In this document: positions 1 to 15,000 of the stretch, piece after piece | How positions within the stretch are numbered: the first letter of the stretch is position 1 | How the letters are laid out: every line of letters begins with the position of its first letter | DNA from: Trichoplusia ni | Taxonomy: Eukaryota; Arthropoda; Insecta; Lepidoptera; Noctuidae | Direction of reading: 5' to 3' | NCBI RefSeq assembly: GCF_003590095.1 | Contig: NC_039478.1 | Span: forward strand, 682,001 to 746,000 | Length of the DNA stretch: 64,000 nt | Notes under the pieces: generated by a model | Databases searched by the model: none | Seen by the model: only the letters and a program-made list of their open reading frames with translations | What the model was told of the DNA's origin: nothing | Program-made: the position numbers and the translations under genes

Positions 1-2681
1 AACACAACAGAGCACGGATACCCTACGAGACGGGATAAAATAATAAATTATAGACAAAATAAAAGGCGTTAACTAAAAAAACGGTGGGGCAGGATCCCAT
101 TGAAGGCGTCGGCCGGAGTTAACACTTTCGCCACTGATGATGTACGATCATATCTTCATGAATGATTGAATCATCTGCCGGGACACGTTCTCGGCTTTTA
201 ACACCTTCTTCCAAAAGTTTTACTACACGTCATATATTACGTAGCGTGGCTACTTTTATGTTGTTATGATCATTATCATTCAAAGTCACTACCCACACAC
301 AGTCGCCGAGCTACTCCGACCAGCGCGCCACTGATATTACGATTACAACTTTGTATACTTTTAAATGCTTAAACTATTTCCAAATATTTCACCTTCCTTT
401 GTCTTACTGTCAAAAAGCCAAGTTACTAATTAGACTGACACGTATCGATGTACTTAATATTATAATCCTGTATGAAAGCAATATAGATCGTTCGACATAT
501 ATTTAATCCTCAGAAAGAAATTGTTAAACATATTAAGTTATTAAAGCCGACTGGGCAGGTACAAGTTTTTTGGTGCGATGTACAAAAGAACATACATCAA
601 CGGATTACGATTCAAATTTATATGTATTTATTACTTATATCGTAAACCTTATTGTGGTGCCTACTTAACACTGCCCGAGGGTCTCATAACTACCTTTCTA
701 ACGTAATATTTTGACATCGGATCCTAATTATTTTAAGGTAATACCTTTTGTAATAGGTAGTAGAGAAAAAATGGAATTATAAATGGTAAAGCTTCTCTGC
801 TGTAGATGTAGGAATATAATCCCCTTAGTTCTGATGATATCGCGTCAGCGCTGACGACGTGATCTTAAGCTTTTGTGGACGTAATTAATATAAGTCACAT
901 TATACTTTGATAATATTAGTTTGTATTTATTCGGTAACTAGATGATGTTCCATCTGATAACACTAATGAGAGCATTATGTAGATATATAACTGATGATAA
1001 ACACTAGGCTAGCCTTGGAATGAAAATAGACCTAGATTAGTTTATACCTAATAAGTATTAGTAGGTATTTATTTAGTATTAGGCGTAAAGCCTGTAATAA
1101 GCCGTTGTAAGGTTTATCGCCAACAAAGGCGAGTCAGCGAGTGAATGACGGGACTGTTGCTAGAAAGTATTTTAAGTTAGTTTTAATGGGAAAATTTGGT
1201 GCCACGTGAAAGCACATTTTCAAATTATTTTCATTGACAGTCGTTTTCTTGGACTTCTTAACTTTCAAATGAACTTAAAAAGCTAAAATATAATGCAATA
1301 AGTCAAAGTTAATAATTCAATATAATAGTTTAGTAAACCCATGCCTATTACATCACCTATTTTCCTTTCGAAATCAATTGAAACTTGAGGATTCGATAAA
1401 AGTGATATTTTAACGTCATCATCACTGTTACAATAAAATATTAAATGACCAGCCCGCGTAGTATCGACTTAATAGTATGGAAACCTGTCAACGGAACTAG
1501 TTTCGTACGCAAGTACCCGCTTTAGATTGGTCATAGACCCATAAACATGGGCCAGTAGCTGTAAACTTTATTATACTAAAATTGACAGTCGATTCATTCT
1601 TTACTTAGTAAGTTTTCTTCGCTACAACCTCTCGGTCTTATTTTCTTTTCCTACGGCGTCCTCGAGAAAATAAACCTCGACAACGTTGGACATTCTCCAT
1701 TAAAAGACTTTCAATTTCTGTGCTATCACGTGAGAAATTGATACAGAATGTTTCCGTAAATTTTCTGATGTTGTTTATAACAAGAAAGATACTCAGCTTG
1801 TATCGTCCAAAACATTTATTAGTTATTCATAACCATTGTTTCACAAAATTCGATAGTTAGTCAAAAAAAGTAATTTGTAATGCCATCGAAATTAAGACGA
1901 AGAACATTAAGTGAGCGATATTCGTGTGTGCAAAAAGCACGGAATTAATTTAATGTCCGTTTTTATCTGTAATTCAATTCGATATCCCTAATTCATGTTT
2001 GGTTGCAACACTAGTGTATGATTATCATGTCAACCGCAGAAATTGGACGGATTGAAAACTCGGTCAAATGATATTGATCCTAACGAACTTGTTAATTAGT
2101 AACATTTGCTAAGATCTGTGTTGTGAGATGTTATTCATAGCGGCTATTCAAGCACTATTTTTAATTCATAATGTGGAGTTAATTAACATTTAAATTTTGA
2201 TAAAGATAAAATATCTCAATCTTATACATCGCAATACAAATTATAATTTTTTATCGCACTAAATGTACATATTAAAATGCTACAAAAAGGTGTGTTGCAT
2301 ATTAAAAATCATCAGTTTTAACTGCAAACTGTCTGCAGCGTAGGTAGTCTGTTATTTCCCTTTATATTGAGACTCTGTTTACCACGAATGATAATGATAC
2401 CTAACTAATATTCCAGTTGATGTTATTCTTTAAACGACCAAGTAAAATTATTATTATCACGAAGTAGGTATGTTCTGTTGATTATGTTTTTGGTTCTCTG
2501 TATTTCACATGCGTATCAGATACGAGAAACTTCGCCCATTGGTTATAACTATGTAAATTCGACGGCTAGGTAGTTAAAGAATTTTTGCTACAAACATAAC
2601 CGACTTTAAAATAATATTATTTACGTACAAATAGGGCTTTGGTGCATTGGACCGAAATAGTGTGTGTAGTTATGTACTTAC
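1..2681 (-). other. mirr: mirr intron 2, 5' portion (runs off the window)
   Basis: The intron begins with the strong GTAAGT donor after exon 2 and continues past the window edge. I found no homeodomain or Iro-box coding sequence here on either strand; the DNA is AT-rich and repeatedly stopped in all frames. No complete transposable element was recognised. Whether conserved enhancers sit here cannot be judged from one sequence. Confidence 0.75.
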
Positions 2682-3017
2682 GGCGTTGCTGTAAAAGGGC
2701 GGTTGATCAGCTGCTAAAGCGGGAAAATAGGCCGCCATACCGGCAGCTGTAGCCGCAGCGGCGTCTGAGTAAGGGGCACTGTACATAGACAGAGGCACGC
2801 CGGAAGCGAGCCTCTGGTAGTTGAGAAACTCGTATTGACACGAGCAGACAGTCTGGCCGGTGATAGGGTCCTGGAATATAGGGCGGCCTGTGTCGCAGCA
2901 GCGCGGGGCCGCGGCCGCGGGCGAGCTGGGCCGCGCCGCGCCGCTCGCGCCGCCCGCGCCCGCGCTCATTCCCGCCTGCGCCGGCGGCGGACTGTTGGAG
3001 GCTGTCGAGATGGTGCT
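2682..3017 (-). CDS. mirr: mirror, coding exon 2 (Iroquois N-terminal conserved region)
   Basis: This exon encodes residues 15-126 of the Iroquois homeobox protein mirror. The minus strand reads from a CAG acceptor (AG at 3018-3019) to a GTAAGT donor (GT at 2680-2681), 336 bases, phase 0 at both ends. The product begins STISTASNSPPPAQAG, passes through a Gly/Ala/Pro-rich linker, and then carries the conserved block RCCDTGRPIF, DPITGQTVCSCQY, LNYQRLASGVPLSMYSAPY, GMAAYFPALAADQPPFY. As I remember the families, LNYQRLA and AADQPPFY mark mirror, whereas araucan and caupolican have a different stretch after CSCQY. The Drosophila protein continues from PPFY towards the homeodomain, so the next exon should lie left of position 1. 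A Met at 2967-2969 is an internal codon, though it could act as a start in an alternative transcript. An alanine-rich insert (DAAAATAA) sits before GMAAY. The DNA is much more GC-rich than its surroundings. Confidence 0.95.
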
Positions 3018-6000
3018 CTGTAAGTTGTAAATTTTGAAATGCCTTTATGGCGCGTTTCCACATTCGCTTTTGCAGTTCGGTTATTAGTAAATATAACTAG
3101 GAGGCCTCCGTGCGCTCAGCTGCAGTCGCAAAGGCATTAAACAATATAACATACCTAAAATTATATGCTCACATGGTACACTGTTCGTAAATTGATCCAC
3201 AAAAAGTTCATAATGGACATCTAAAATATCATTAGCATAATATAAAATAATTGATGGATAATAAACGAGCCTTTAACGATTGTGTGAAAAGGGGTGAGCA
3301 GTGAAGCAACCTTGGGCGTGTCTGCTGTGTCGTCAGCGCTCGCGAGGACCCATGGTACGCAAATTTGAAACGCTTGGAGATCCCCTTTGAATATATATAA
3401 AAGGTAGTTTAGTCGCGAGTGATACTAATATGATGCGATTGAAGATTTAGAATTAATGACAATGGGATCGGGCAGGGATGACACATTGTTGTTGTAATAG
3501 ATTTATTATACGCCGGACTACCTGAATCGATAGCGCGGTCGCAAAATAAACATCCGGCTGTTGTCCGTTTATAATGGCAGAAACGCGAGTTGAGATCGTC
3601 CTTTTAATTGAGCACAGTGCTGACTCGCACGCGGGTAAATAACTTTCTAAATATTTGTCATTCGAATGAAAAATGGCCCAGCCGCCCAATACCCATTGTG
3701 TGTTCAATGGGATTAGGAAACCGAGAAATGTCGCTCTGATATTACTGCACGTCAGTTATTTTCAAAATCATAATTAATACTCCTATTGTACTTTTAAGTT
3801 ATTGTAGGATGTTTGCAAAAAAATATAATTACAGACCAGTATTTAATGTATCATGAATAGATTACCTCGTTTATGTTTTTTATTGTTTTATTGAAATCCA
3901 ATATTTGTGGACGTCGAATAACGTGGTGAGCGTCGATAAGACCCCAGGCGGAGTGTAAGTTGACCTTTAATTGTGTAAAGAGGCGGTGCTGTCGCCGTAA
4001 GCCTAGTAAAGTCTCGTCGCGGTTGACTGTGGACGTATTAAGCTGGAGCTATGACCCGTCTGCCAGAAGTATGGCTTCGGTCGCCCTAAACACGCGACAC
4101 ACACCCATCGCCACGGCCATCGCTGTCGATACGAATATTTCGACGACCTATGGCATCGCTGAGTACTCGTTCACCCTCGCGACAGGCTAAAAACATTTGT
4201 TGTGTTGAGGGAATTATTGAGGTAATCCCGAAGCCGTTAAACGCGGAATCCCTGCATTACCTACATTACATACCCTGCATAGTCATTTAATCCTTGCTCG
4301 CTAACATTGTGTATGTATCGCAGGTTCCAGGGTAGGTGTTCGCGTTGTATTACCGCTCTGTCGCCCTAATGACTATGGCAATAGAGATGATATCGATCTA
4401 TATGAGGATGCGGCTGAAATCGACGCCGATGCTTAAAAGGGATTCAATCTGTTCAAACGATACGAGTGTCTGGTGGGTGTAACGACATAATTATTGTACT
4501 GCCTACAGTTTGCTCTATTTATTCACTAGCTCGGCAATTGTGAACAGGCTTGGGTAAACACTAAATTTCCTTTAGGTTAACAAATGAATTCTATTATTGA
4601 AGTCAGCAATTTTAATCTAGTACTTTCAAGGGGCAATGTTAAGTAAATTATTTATTTGTTTCATTCGATTGTATTCAGGTTTAAGAGAGTCAGTCATTGT
4701 ATACCTACATATTACATATTTAATCTAGGAAAATTTTAAGGAAACTTGTTTTAGTTAACTATTGATTTTAAATAATTACAATAAGTTTTATTTAACTTCA
4801 ATATTCTTAAATAATTGTATGTACCGTGCATACATACATCATGTACCTACAATATACCTCATCAAAAGGTGTATCTTTATTTTGGTTAAAGTTTACCAAC
4901 ACTAAAGCCTAAAAAAAAAATAGAATTGTTTTTGATTGACAAAAATCAAAAATAAAATTTTAAACTAGAACTCAGTCATGCAAAATAAGTGCGAGTTAAT
5001 TAGTACTTGACAAGTCCCATTGAGCCAAGAGCAGGGAACAAGCCGGGAAAATAGTACGGTGATGACTAAATGGTATAAGACACGTCATTGTTGTAAATTA
5101 TGACGCTGTAGCTTGCAGCTAACAGTTTCAATTGAATATGAATAGCCTCATCACGGTAAAAAAGAGGAAAAGAAACGCTAGTTTATATCACGAAACAACT
5201 TACATTTTTTTTAGACTACATTGTAATGCCGGAAAATTCTTGCTAGTTCTGCCTAATGGTCGCTGTTAATTAAAAGCACAAATGAATTATTGACTCATAC
5301 GTCTTATACAACATACAAGACACAACAGTTAGAATTTATTAAATTAGATTTATAAGATCTAGTAGCGCCATCTACTTTCATGGTGCAGTTCAGTAACGGA
5401 GGCTAAACATCTATCCGTCATTTTCCATTATTAAGTTTCATTCTTGAGTACGTAAACATGACAGTAACTTAATGCCCAAGTAAAACACGTCATTTCATTT
5501 ATCTAGTTAGACAAACTTTTGGAATAAGTAGGTATTGGTTATATGTGCTTATTAGATAAAGAATACAAAAAAGTTGTCATCATATCCTTTTCAAATATCG
5601 GTCGGTTGGAGGATTAAAGTGCCGCACCACCTTATCGCCAGCAGACATCTTTTAAAAAACAAACACGAGAAGTATTCTCTTTTTGTCGTCTTTTTTTATC
5701 GTAACCCGCAGGATATGTTAGAGTCGTTAAGCCCTTTTAAGTGTTAAACCATGTAACTGAATATTCGAGCGTATAAGGGTCCGATCTATTTGTTAAATAA
5801 TGTAAAAAAGTTAATCTTAGAGAAATCGGACCCAATGACATGAATTTCGTTAAAGACATCAGCCGGGCAAAAAATATCGATGACATGTCGCTCGCTTAAC
5901 TAACCGTGGGTGACGCCGAGCGATGGCTTTTGTCCAGGTACCACGGGGTTTTTTTATCAAAGTCGGCCCTTTGGCAGACATCATTAAAGTATTAAATTTA

Positions 6001-9000
6001 CGATAAGGTTACCGGTGCACAATAATAATTTGGAAATTCTTGCTAATGTTTAATTCTTCGATAAAGTCGAGATAATGCCTCTGAGCTCTGCATAGGCCTG
6101 GTTGCAGCGCGCCCGGCCACAGCCTGCGATCTTAAACAATCGGCCAATCTGTTACGTAACCAGTAAATTGATATAGATCACATTATGCGCACTGTTTACA
6201 GAAACGCGCCTGACTATTGCGGCCGCGTGTTATCATTAACTATGTATGAATATAATGGGCTAACATATGTCAAAGCTAGTCTGCTGATTCTGTCAGCGGC
6301 GAAATTAATTTGTGCCCGTTATTATGTAGCGGTCTACGGCTTATGCTATTAGTCAAGAGCAAGACAGTTCACGGAATTATAATAGTGCTAATATTCTCAC
6401 CTAATCCTTTTCGCACATAGTTGGTCGAAGAAAAAGCATCACAATTTGATAGATCGTATGATAAGGCGGCTGCGCGGGCGTCACGCCAGCTTGCGCTCGC
6501 GTTTACATTCCTTGTCTTGAGAAAAGCGTGTGCGAATAATTCCAATGTGGTATATTTTTTCCTCGCCTAAACACAGGTTAATTGCGCTAGATTAAGATCA
6601 ATACTAAAATAATTTGTTTAACAGCTACACGCTCCTGTACCAGCTTTCGATTCTATATTCCTACATTAATTGTGGTTTATTAAAAAAAATAATTATCATA
6701 ACTATATTCGTGTTTTTGCTTTCCTCGCTTTGATTGATGGAGACGATAACGTCGTTATTTCTACAAGAAAACTGCTAGAATTTGCTCTTTTTAACGTGTC
6801 ATTCATATTTATTAGAGCTGAACTGTATTTACGATGTTTCGTGACTTGTTAATAACAACTGAATCGCTAATGCAATATAAGTATCTGAGATAATGCAACC
6901 TGATGATCAGCATGGCCAACCTCTTTATTGTAATAAGGAAAAGCTGTACTTTCATAGTGGTTTTTCGATCTCCACCTAATCTTAGAAAATCATCAATGAC
7001 TTCCATTATTCATTATTCATTTGAATCGATAAAAACATAGCTGCACTCTGACAAAGCATGATAGATTATCGTCAATCTGTTTTAGACAATGAGTGCTAGT
7101 ATATCGTGTGATTCGGCCTCAATTATCAGCGTACCTCGCTCGCATTCATAGGAAACTAATTAATTAACCGCTTGTTCGACGTTTTTCATTGAGTTTACAG
7201 CAGACTAGCATTGGTAGAGGTAAAGTTATTATCTCCGAAATAAGTTTTACCACGGAAAATGAATTAAACTTTTCAATCATAAAAACAAATAAACAAAAGC
7301 TACGAGTATCCTCAACTTAAAGTATTTTCGAAAGGAAGACTCCATAAAAAAACAACACCTGGGTGTTATTACCTTAACTTATTTACATGAAATTCTAATT
7401 TTAATTGGACAATTACATGGTGGATCACCAGTTGAGGTAGGTGTCTATTTCGACCGCATCCTGTGTCAAGATATCTTTAAAGATAAGAACTCGAAATTGG
7501 CCCACCCTCAAATGTATGATGCCTTAAAGAAATTCACACCTTCCCTAATTAGGGTAGAATTAGGGAAGAATAAATAATAAAAAGGAACCGCCGCCCTTAT
7601 TCTAATACTCAGTGATATGGTAATGTAAAGATAAATACACATTAATGGTGCATAATGATAATGAACACGTATCTATCATTATCTATTCATAATTATAATA
7701 AAAGTCGTCCGCCAATCGGTCTCCGGTCTCCACAGCCAAGTCTACACGTTTCTTCACGAATATCGTAGATTGTCCCAGGCGTTGATAATTTTAGTGTTTT
7801 ACTTAAGTGACACGATATTTCAAACAAAAACAGATTGTGTATTCGTATATCTGTGTTTCGATTGAGATACGAGATATCCAATACCCGTGATTACCATGTC
7901 GGTAGCTCGCATGGCCGCAGATAATAAGTAACAATTGTTTTCCATTAATTAAGTAGGTAGGTACAGGAAAAGTTCATTTCTACGCGTTACTTGTTTACGA
8001 CTATAATTTACGGCCAAAACTTTGCAAGCAAGTATATGTATCTTTTGTTGTAACATTTTGGGTGTGGCTATAATAAAAAATGATATAAAACAGTGTCGGC
8101 GACTTTATAACAGAGTTCTTATCGGCCTGTGATCTGTAAGAAATGTGGGTAACAGATACACAAAATGTTATATTTTTTGTGAGATTTAATTAAAGACATG
8201 ACTAAGTGTGGGCTGCATAATACAACATCATTGTAATACAAACATCCTCTGTTTAAATCCAGTTCTTACCCATGTTATCTCAATAGTATTCATTTCGAAT
8301 TAAGTTATGTTCTCCAAACTGTTCGGCTCTACCTACTTTTGTAACAGTCTTTGTTTTATTAGTATTATAATTCTAAATGTGGTCGAAGCGATTTAAATAA
8401 GAACACGGCATTGCGCGTCGGCGCGCTGTAAATCGATATACAATATTATTAAGTGTTTTATGGGGAGGTGAAATCTTTAACGTCAGACCAAATATTATGC
8501 TCGTTTAAAAGGCGATTCGGACACGTACACGTCTCTACAGCGCGCTTTCCGCGTCGGTTCGCAGCCCGAGCCGTATTATTATTGTGTTTCATTCAAACAA
8601 CTCATTCATAAAATTGCAACTCTTTCGAGAGCAACCGGAGAGCCCGTCGACACACTCCATCGCACCCACAAATGTGAACGGAAACTTTTACCTGTTCCTT
8701 TTAATCCGATATTCACATATGAAAAATAAGATTCGATTCATTATCTCGCTACGGCGTCTTATGTGTCTTCAATCATCGAGTGCGGTGCGAACGAACGTTG
8801 ATTTCGCTAATGAAGTTGTTTCAGATTGTTCAGCGAGATTTATTGGCCCCTGTTACGGAATAAACATGTGCTAGTGCCGCGGGTACTTGTCTATTAATAA
8901 CCGGACCATTATTCTGCTTAATACCCCTGTGACGTGGTCGCAAACATTCCAACGTTACAGTAATGCTGAAATTAGATTGATGCAATCAGAACATTGTATA

Positions 9001-12000
9001 TTGAGGCGTTCCTGATATTGGCAGAAAGAGAAAAAATATTAACATTTCAGAAGTGAACTGTCAAAATTAAAAATTATTAGAGAACTATTACATAAACCAA
9101 ATACTTGAGAAATAAAAGAGGTAGCACTTATATAGTGTGCAAACTTCATTAAAATATTGATACTAAAATATTGCTTTGTAGACTTAATATCGAGAATTTG
9201 TCTCAAATTGAGCGTCATAAAATTATATATCGCTGTTAAAGTTAATAATGGAATTCTTGTACAATTTATGAACAGTAAACAATAATTATTAAAGTTTTTG
9301 TCGTCAAGGTAGCCCATTCTCTATTTGATGTGATCATTTAATAAAGTTATTGTCGTTAAATAAATAACCAATTTTAATTACAGATATGATAATAAAAACA
9401 AAATAAACTTATCACAATGAAAAGCCAGGTGAGAATATTGACCACCGACGTTACTCAGAGTTTCAATAAGATGATTGGCTGTTAATGATATATTGAATCT
9501 AGTCTAATAACAACTCCAATAAGAATTCATCAATTTGTAGCTCGGATGTTAAATTAATAGTTAGAAACAATAGCGTTTCTATGAATACGTAACTAAGTTG
9601 CTACTTGTTGGTATCTACAAAGCGCTCGCCGTGTATTATGTCAGCTTGTGTTTAGAACTGGAAGAGGGGCATGGAAATTTGAATTATCGGTTAATACAGA
9701 CGCCATTAAAGCGGTGGCGATTCAAAACATCCCGTGCTGTTCCCCGGTCGAGGCTTTATTGCGTACTCCCTGTCGTTACCCACTAATCGACAACTGTGTT
9801 ACCAAAATAACTCCGTACAAAATTACTCTATGGGCGATAGTAATTTATTTACAAATTGGATCATGGCGTACGTTTTAACGAAGGCAGATAGTCTGCGGGC
9901 CAACAATTACAAAGTGGCGCTGTTACCAAAACAAATGACTCTCAATTATTAGTACACGCTGAACATGCGTAAGTACTGTCTCTGTTAGCCCACTATCAGA
10001 ACGCCCTATAAATTAGGGAAATTGCAATAACGCTTCTATGAGAGTTAGTTCTGTTCAATTAACATTATATTCTGGAACTTTGTTTAGACGTGACGACTAC
10101 ATTGAGATATACATATTGTCGTTTTGATTATTGAACTTACAGAACGCTAGTACAGTATGTAGTGAGACTGCGGAAGATTGATCAAATATATAAAAAAAGG
10201 TTAGGGATATACTTTTATTTTTTTCTTTTAATTTCACGACCATTTAGGGTTGTCCCAGCCACTGAATATGAAAAAAAACCGGCTTAAAATAAAAATAAAA
10301 ATGTGTGTAAAATCAGGCCTGTAACCGAAGAAGCATTGTTTAAGCTACAATGTGGGAGCTAGCTACTCGTTCGGCGCGGCCGTGTGTCACAACTGTAACG
10401 ACGTCTCACAGCGCGAACGGTTCGGAGGCGACGAGGTGTGAACTAACGATATGTGAGCACCTCATCCGTCGCACACACACGCCCGCGGGCCAGACAACGC
10501 CAGTAATTGTCATACATGTGTATTTTAAGTTCACAATGTTGGTAATAAAGTTTCACGAGTCTCTATGGCGCGCCTGATTAGGACCGCTAACGAAAGATCT
10601 GTGGTCGCGACGCGCCGACACGGCCGTTTATTCGTGTATTACAGTTGTCTCGTGGTTATTTTAAATCCTCGACTTAATGTTATAATAAACATTATATTCA
10701 AAACTTATAACGTCCTGATTACTTAAGAAGTGTCGAAGAAATTAAGTATTTTTTAAATGAAGTCAAATTTCTATTAATATCCATGGTTAAACATATTATC
10801 GATTCTAAGATACTAAACCGGAATCAAATTGACAGCTTTCTGTTTGCTAAGACTAAGTTATTCCAACCGTTGCAAGTTAAGTCTTCAACCTTGTGACAAC
10901 AAAATTAAACAGACTTCAAGAACCTTTCTTCTAAAACCTATACTATACGGGCGTTTGAGCTGAAGAATGCGAAGTTTACTTTAAGAAGCAGCAAATTCTA
11001 TAATTTCATACGGTCATCCATAAGAATTACTGTATCTTCTTATTAATCGCAACATAACTCGCTAACACGGCCTTTTCATTGCCGTGTTTGAACGCGAAAA
11101 AGTTTTATTACCATCAAAATGTCGTAACATATCTTGGGGTTCCATCCGACTGACTATTAGATTATACGGCTGAATTAAACTCTGTTGCGAAGGGGGAAAG
11201 ATTCATATTCGAAAGAACGTTAAAGCGAGTTGATATTCTCAAAATGGATGGAGTATGTCTCTGGGCGAGCGTACGCGGCACGCACACACACGCTACTAAA
11301 TCCGGTTGCGCCCGCGCTTTAGTATGAGAAACACTATCACAATTCGTCGCTGCCGTAACGAGAGACTACAAAACTTACTAACCGCGTGAACAGCGCACTC
11401 CCTTCATTTCGGAGAAATTAATTAAAGTTTCTGAGAAGTGAACGTCTCATTCACCTATCTGATTAGGGCGAGTCGAGTGGGTGCCGGTGTGCGCAGAGGA
11501 TCGCTCCACACGGATTTGGGACTCGGCTGATAACGACTCGACCGTGGATGGGACGATTACTTATAATATCTTTGGTCTTAACATCAGCTATGTCCTCTGT
11601 ATTCAATTTGCAATTAAGGTATGGCTGATTTGTCTTTCTATTCATTCAAGGGAATGAATTATTCCAGTAATGTTTGTTTTGCTTCTTCTATTTTGTTTCA
11701 ATTATAAAAACAATTGGTTCCACATTTTTAATATTAATATTTTTCTAACTTTTTGCAAACATGAGTACCTATTCAAGAGCTGGCACGGGCATTTAACACG
11801 TTTTAAAGTATCCAATTTAGAAGCTCTCAAATAATCAGAGCTAAGTTAAAATACGGTTTTGTTCACATAATTATACCACCTACGTAATTAGCAAAACTGC
11901 GCTGCGATATCATGTTACACAAATGTAAAAAGCACACTTGCATATCATTAAACATTCGCTCATTATCAAGAACAATAGCTCACCAGACGAACATTTACTT

Positions 12001-15000
12001 AATCATGGCTTTTTATTAGGTACGCATTATTAAAGTCGAAACGGGTACCGAACGTCAAATTACGATTCTGAACAAAAAGGGGTCAGTAAGCGGTCGAATG
12101 CAAACTGCAAAAATGACGAAGATTGTTCATGGCTCATTATGAAGTTAAATGAATGGTGTTGGTTTTGTTCTTCGGTTTACGTGTCCCGAGGTCGTGCACG
12201 CGTGTTCGCCGATATGTGACCACAAGCCAGCGAGGTAGGCACCCATAGCTGGGCTCGCTCACGCCTCCGCGCCTCGCCTCTCTGGCCCACCTTCAATTAC
12301 CGCGGGGAGTAAACCTCGGTGCACAAGTAATGCAGCACTGAATATTAATACAATGTAACACACTTCATCATTAATCATGGTTCGCTGACAATCTGATTGC
12401 GACGATTATCCTTCAGTTTCTTCTATCGAATCCTCCGTGAAGTAGCTGTGTATTTCAGTCAGTAAGCTAAACCCTTGCTTGCGTCGTTTATACTAATGTG
12501 TATTCCTCCTAAGGCCAGGTTGCGACTCCGCGACGCGCTCTCAAAATATTAATCTGGAACTCGACACTTGGAACGCAAGCTTGACGAGACTTGTACGTAT
12601 GACCTAAATAAAAACAACTTTGTCGTCTTTTGTTTCAGCTTGTTTATGAAATGAAAATGTACATGACTTGTACTCGGCAAGTAGATAATAACGTATCTAA
12701 ATGATGGTAAACACAACACGTTCAAACGTTAACATCTTATATGTTGTATAGAATAATTTTATAGCGCCTATAAAAAGTTATTTAAGCCCTTTTAAAGTTT
12801 AAAATAAAGATAGTAAATGAAGCGGCGATGTTCACAGGTACAAGGATATTAACCCTCCGTCACTAGATCTGCTAGACACGCATTATTTCAAGTATAGTAA
12901 GAAATAAAATAAATAAGGTTTCCTAAGACGATTCAATTTCAATCCTCTTCGCGACATGATGCTCAAAAGTAGTCCATGAATTTTATAAGGCCCCGAAGAT
13001 ATGGGGTGTTGAAGCCGAAAATGAAAAGGGGATGGCAACTTACAACACGTGCGAAATATGACGCAAATATTGCGAAGGGCATAAAATGTATAATAATAAC
13101 ATTCATTCTAATTAAATGTTGCCTACAGCGAATTCAAATTTAAAAGCAACAACAGTCTAGGATTGAAAGACGAGTAAGGGAGAGCCCGATAAAAATTGAC
13201 ATCGCCTCGAGCCATAATGTAATTTATTGCAATATTGTTAGAGGTCTAGGTTTGTATTGTGAAAGTAAAATGATGCCACCCGAGCTTCAACGAGTCTGAG
13301 CTCTTAAAATGAACGATACAACGCAGTATAAACGTTTACAGCCCATTCTTGTACTTAATTGCTATTTAAATAAAAACGTACCATGAAAGCAATGGGGCCG
13401 TACTGCTATTAAAGAAAAAACTTTGAATTCTTATTAAGTAAGCTTATTTAAAGGCAGAATTTACGACGTTCTCATATTATGAAATGAAAAAAATATTGAC
13501 TTGCAACTGAAGCGGCGACGGAATTTAGCCAAGACTATTGAATGTTATATTACTCGGACGACCAAGTCGAGGTGTTGATAGAGCTTACGTTTCGAAACTG
13601 AGAAATAATGAGGATAATCCTCTCCCTGGCGAGGGAGTGACTCCCTCTTATCACGAAGATAGCGAAATTAGATCGCATACGGCACGCACTCGGCCACCGA
13701 CCGAACGATCCCATATTATCTTTATTAACATTGGTCTGCGTACGTAGACTCTACCGTATTAATTATGCCTCGCAAAACTAACTGTATTGCTAGATAAGTT
13801 TGACCAGTACGATATTAAAACGAGTGTGAAATTTAATAAACTCTTATCGTATAACAAATAAGGGTGACAGTGAATCAAATAATTGATTAATGAATCACGG
13901 CCACTTCACAGATAATGTCCCAATTTTTGAAAAAAATATTCATATTAAAACGGTTTTATTGGATAACGGGGAAGTACTCTACCAACACAATTATGTTGAC
14001 AAAAATTAAAGCCTTTTTGTTGAATCGCTTGATTTTTTTTCTCTTTGATTTTCTGCGTTCTTGTTCAAGAAAAATTCGACGAAATAAATGTAACGGACTA
14101 TTTGGGAGATATAATGGGCAATTAATATTAGTGTGCGTATTCTTGTTCAAAATCATCATGTGATAAGTATACTATAGTAACGCTGTATGTTTAACAAGAG
14201 AAACAAAGAGCGTTTGGGCTGATTTATACACCTACATTTACATAAAACTCGTTTTAACTGGTTTAGCTGTGTCTAAAGTTATTGGTTTTTGTGTGTTCTC
14301 TAACCAAATAGAACTGATTGTAAGGTCACGGGAGAACTTGATTTTTAGAACTGTATTTTTATGAAAAAAATTCTACGCATTTTTTTGGACCTTGTTATAT
14401 TTTGTAGTGTAAAAATTTGGGGCAAGTATTTTGAAAGGCCACGATTAAAATAAATACTATTGAAATAATATAAATTAGGTATATGAAATATTTATAGGCT
14501 TAGATTGATTGCTTTGATCATAATAGAATTATTTGGCTATTTGAATACTATACCTAATAAAAACAGTCGTTTGCTCCATATAGGTAGGATTTAATTACCC
14601 GTATGTTACACGCATTGTTTTGTTTCGTTTGCCGTTGCGTCCCGATCAATTTCCATGAACGTTTTCTACTGATTCGATATCTACAATTCCGTATTTAACA
14701 GTTTTGGGTATAAAATTAAATTTTAGTGTAACAATCATAAATTCAAATAAACATTGTATTCTGTGCAACTTTTCTAAAATATAGAGCAATTTTGTAAGGT
14801 TTTCTTATAACGATAATACTTTTAATTTTTATTTGGTGTTCTGTTTCTTAAGATTTCTAAGCTTTATAGAAAGAAAGTACTATTTTTTTTTGTTAATTTA
14901 AATAGTGGGAAGAACTGCAAAACATCTGTCATAACATTTTAAAAATAGGCTGTGTTATAACTCACTTTTAATTTATATTTAAGCGTTGTCATCAATACTA

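Noticed and set aside
80..230. Possible repeat near the left edge (GGGGCAGGATCCCATTGAAG and flanks)
   Set aside because: It vaguely resembles a moth repeat but there is no second copy in the window and no terminal structure to support it.
1..2681. Searched for the homeodomain and Iro-box exons of mirror
   Set aside because: No frame encodes the conserved Iroquois homeodomain; these exons must lie outside the window.
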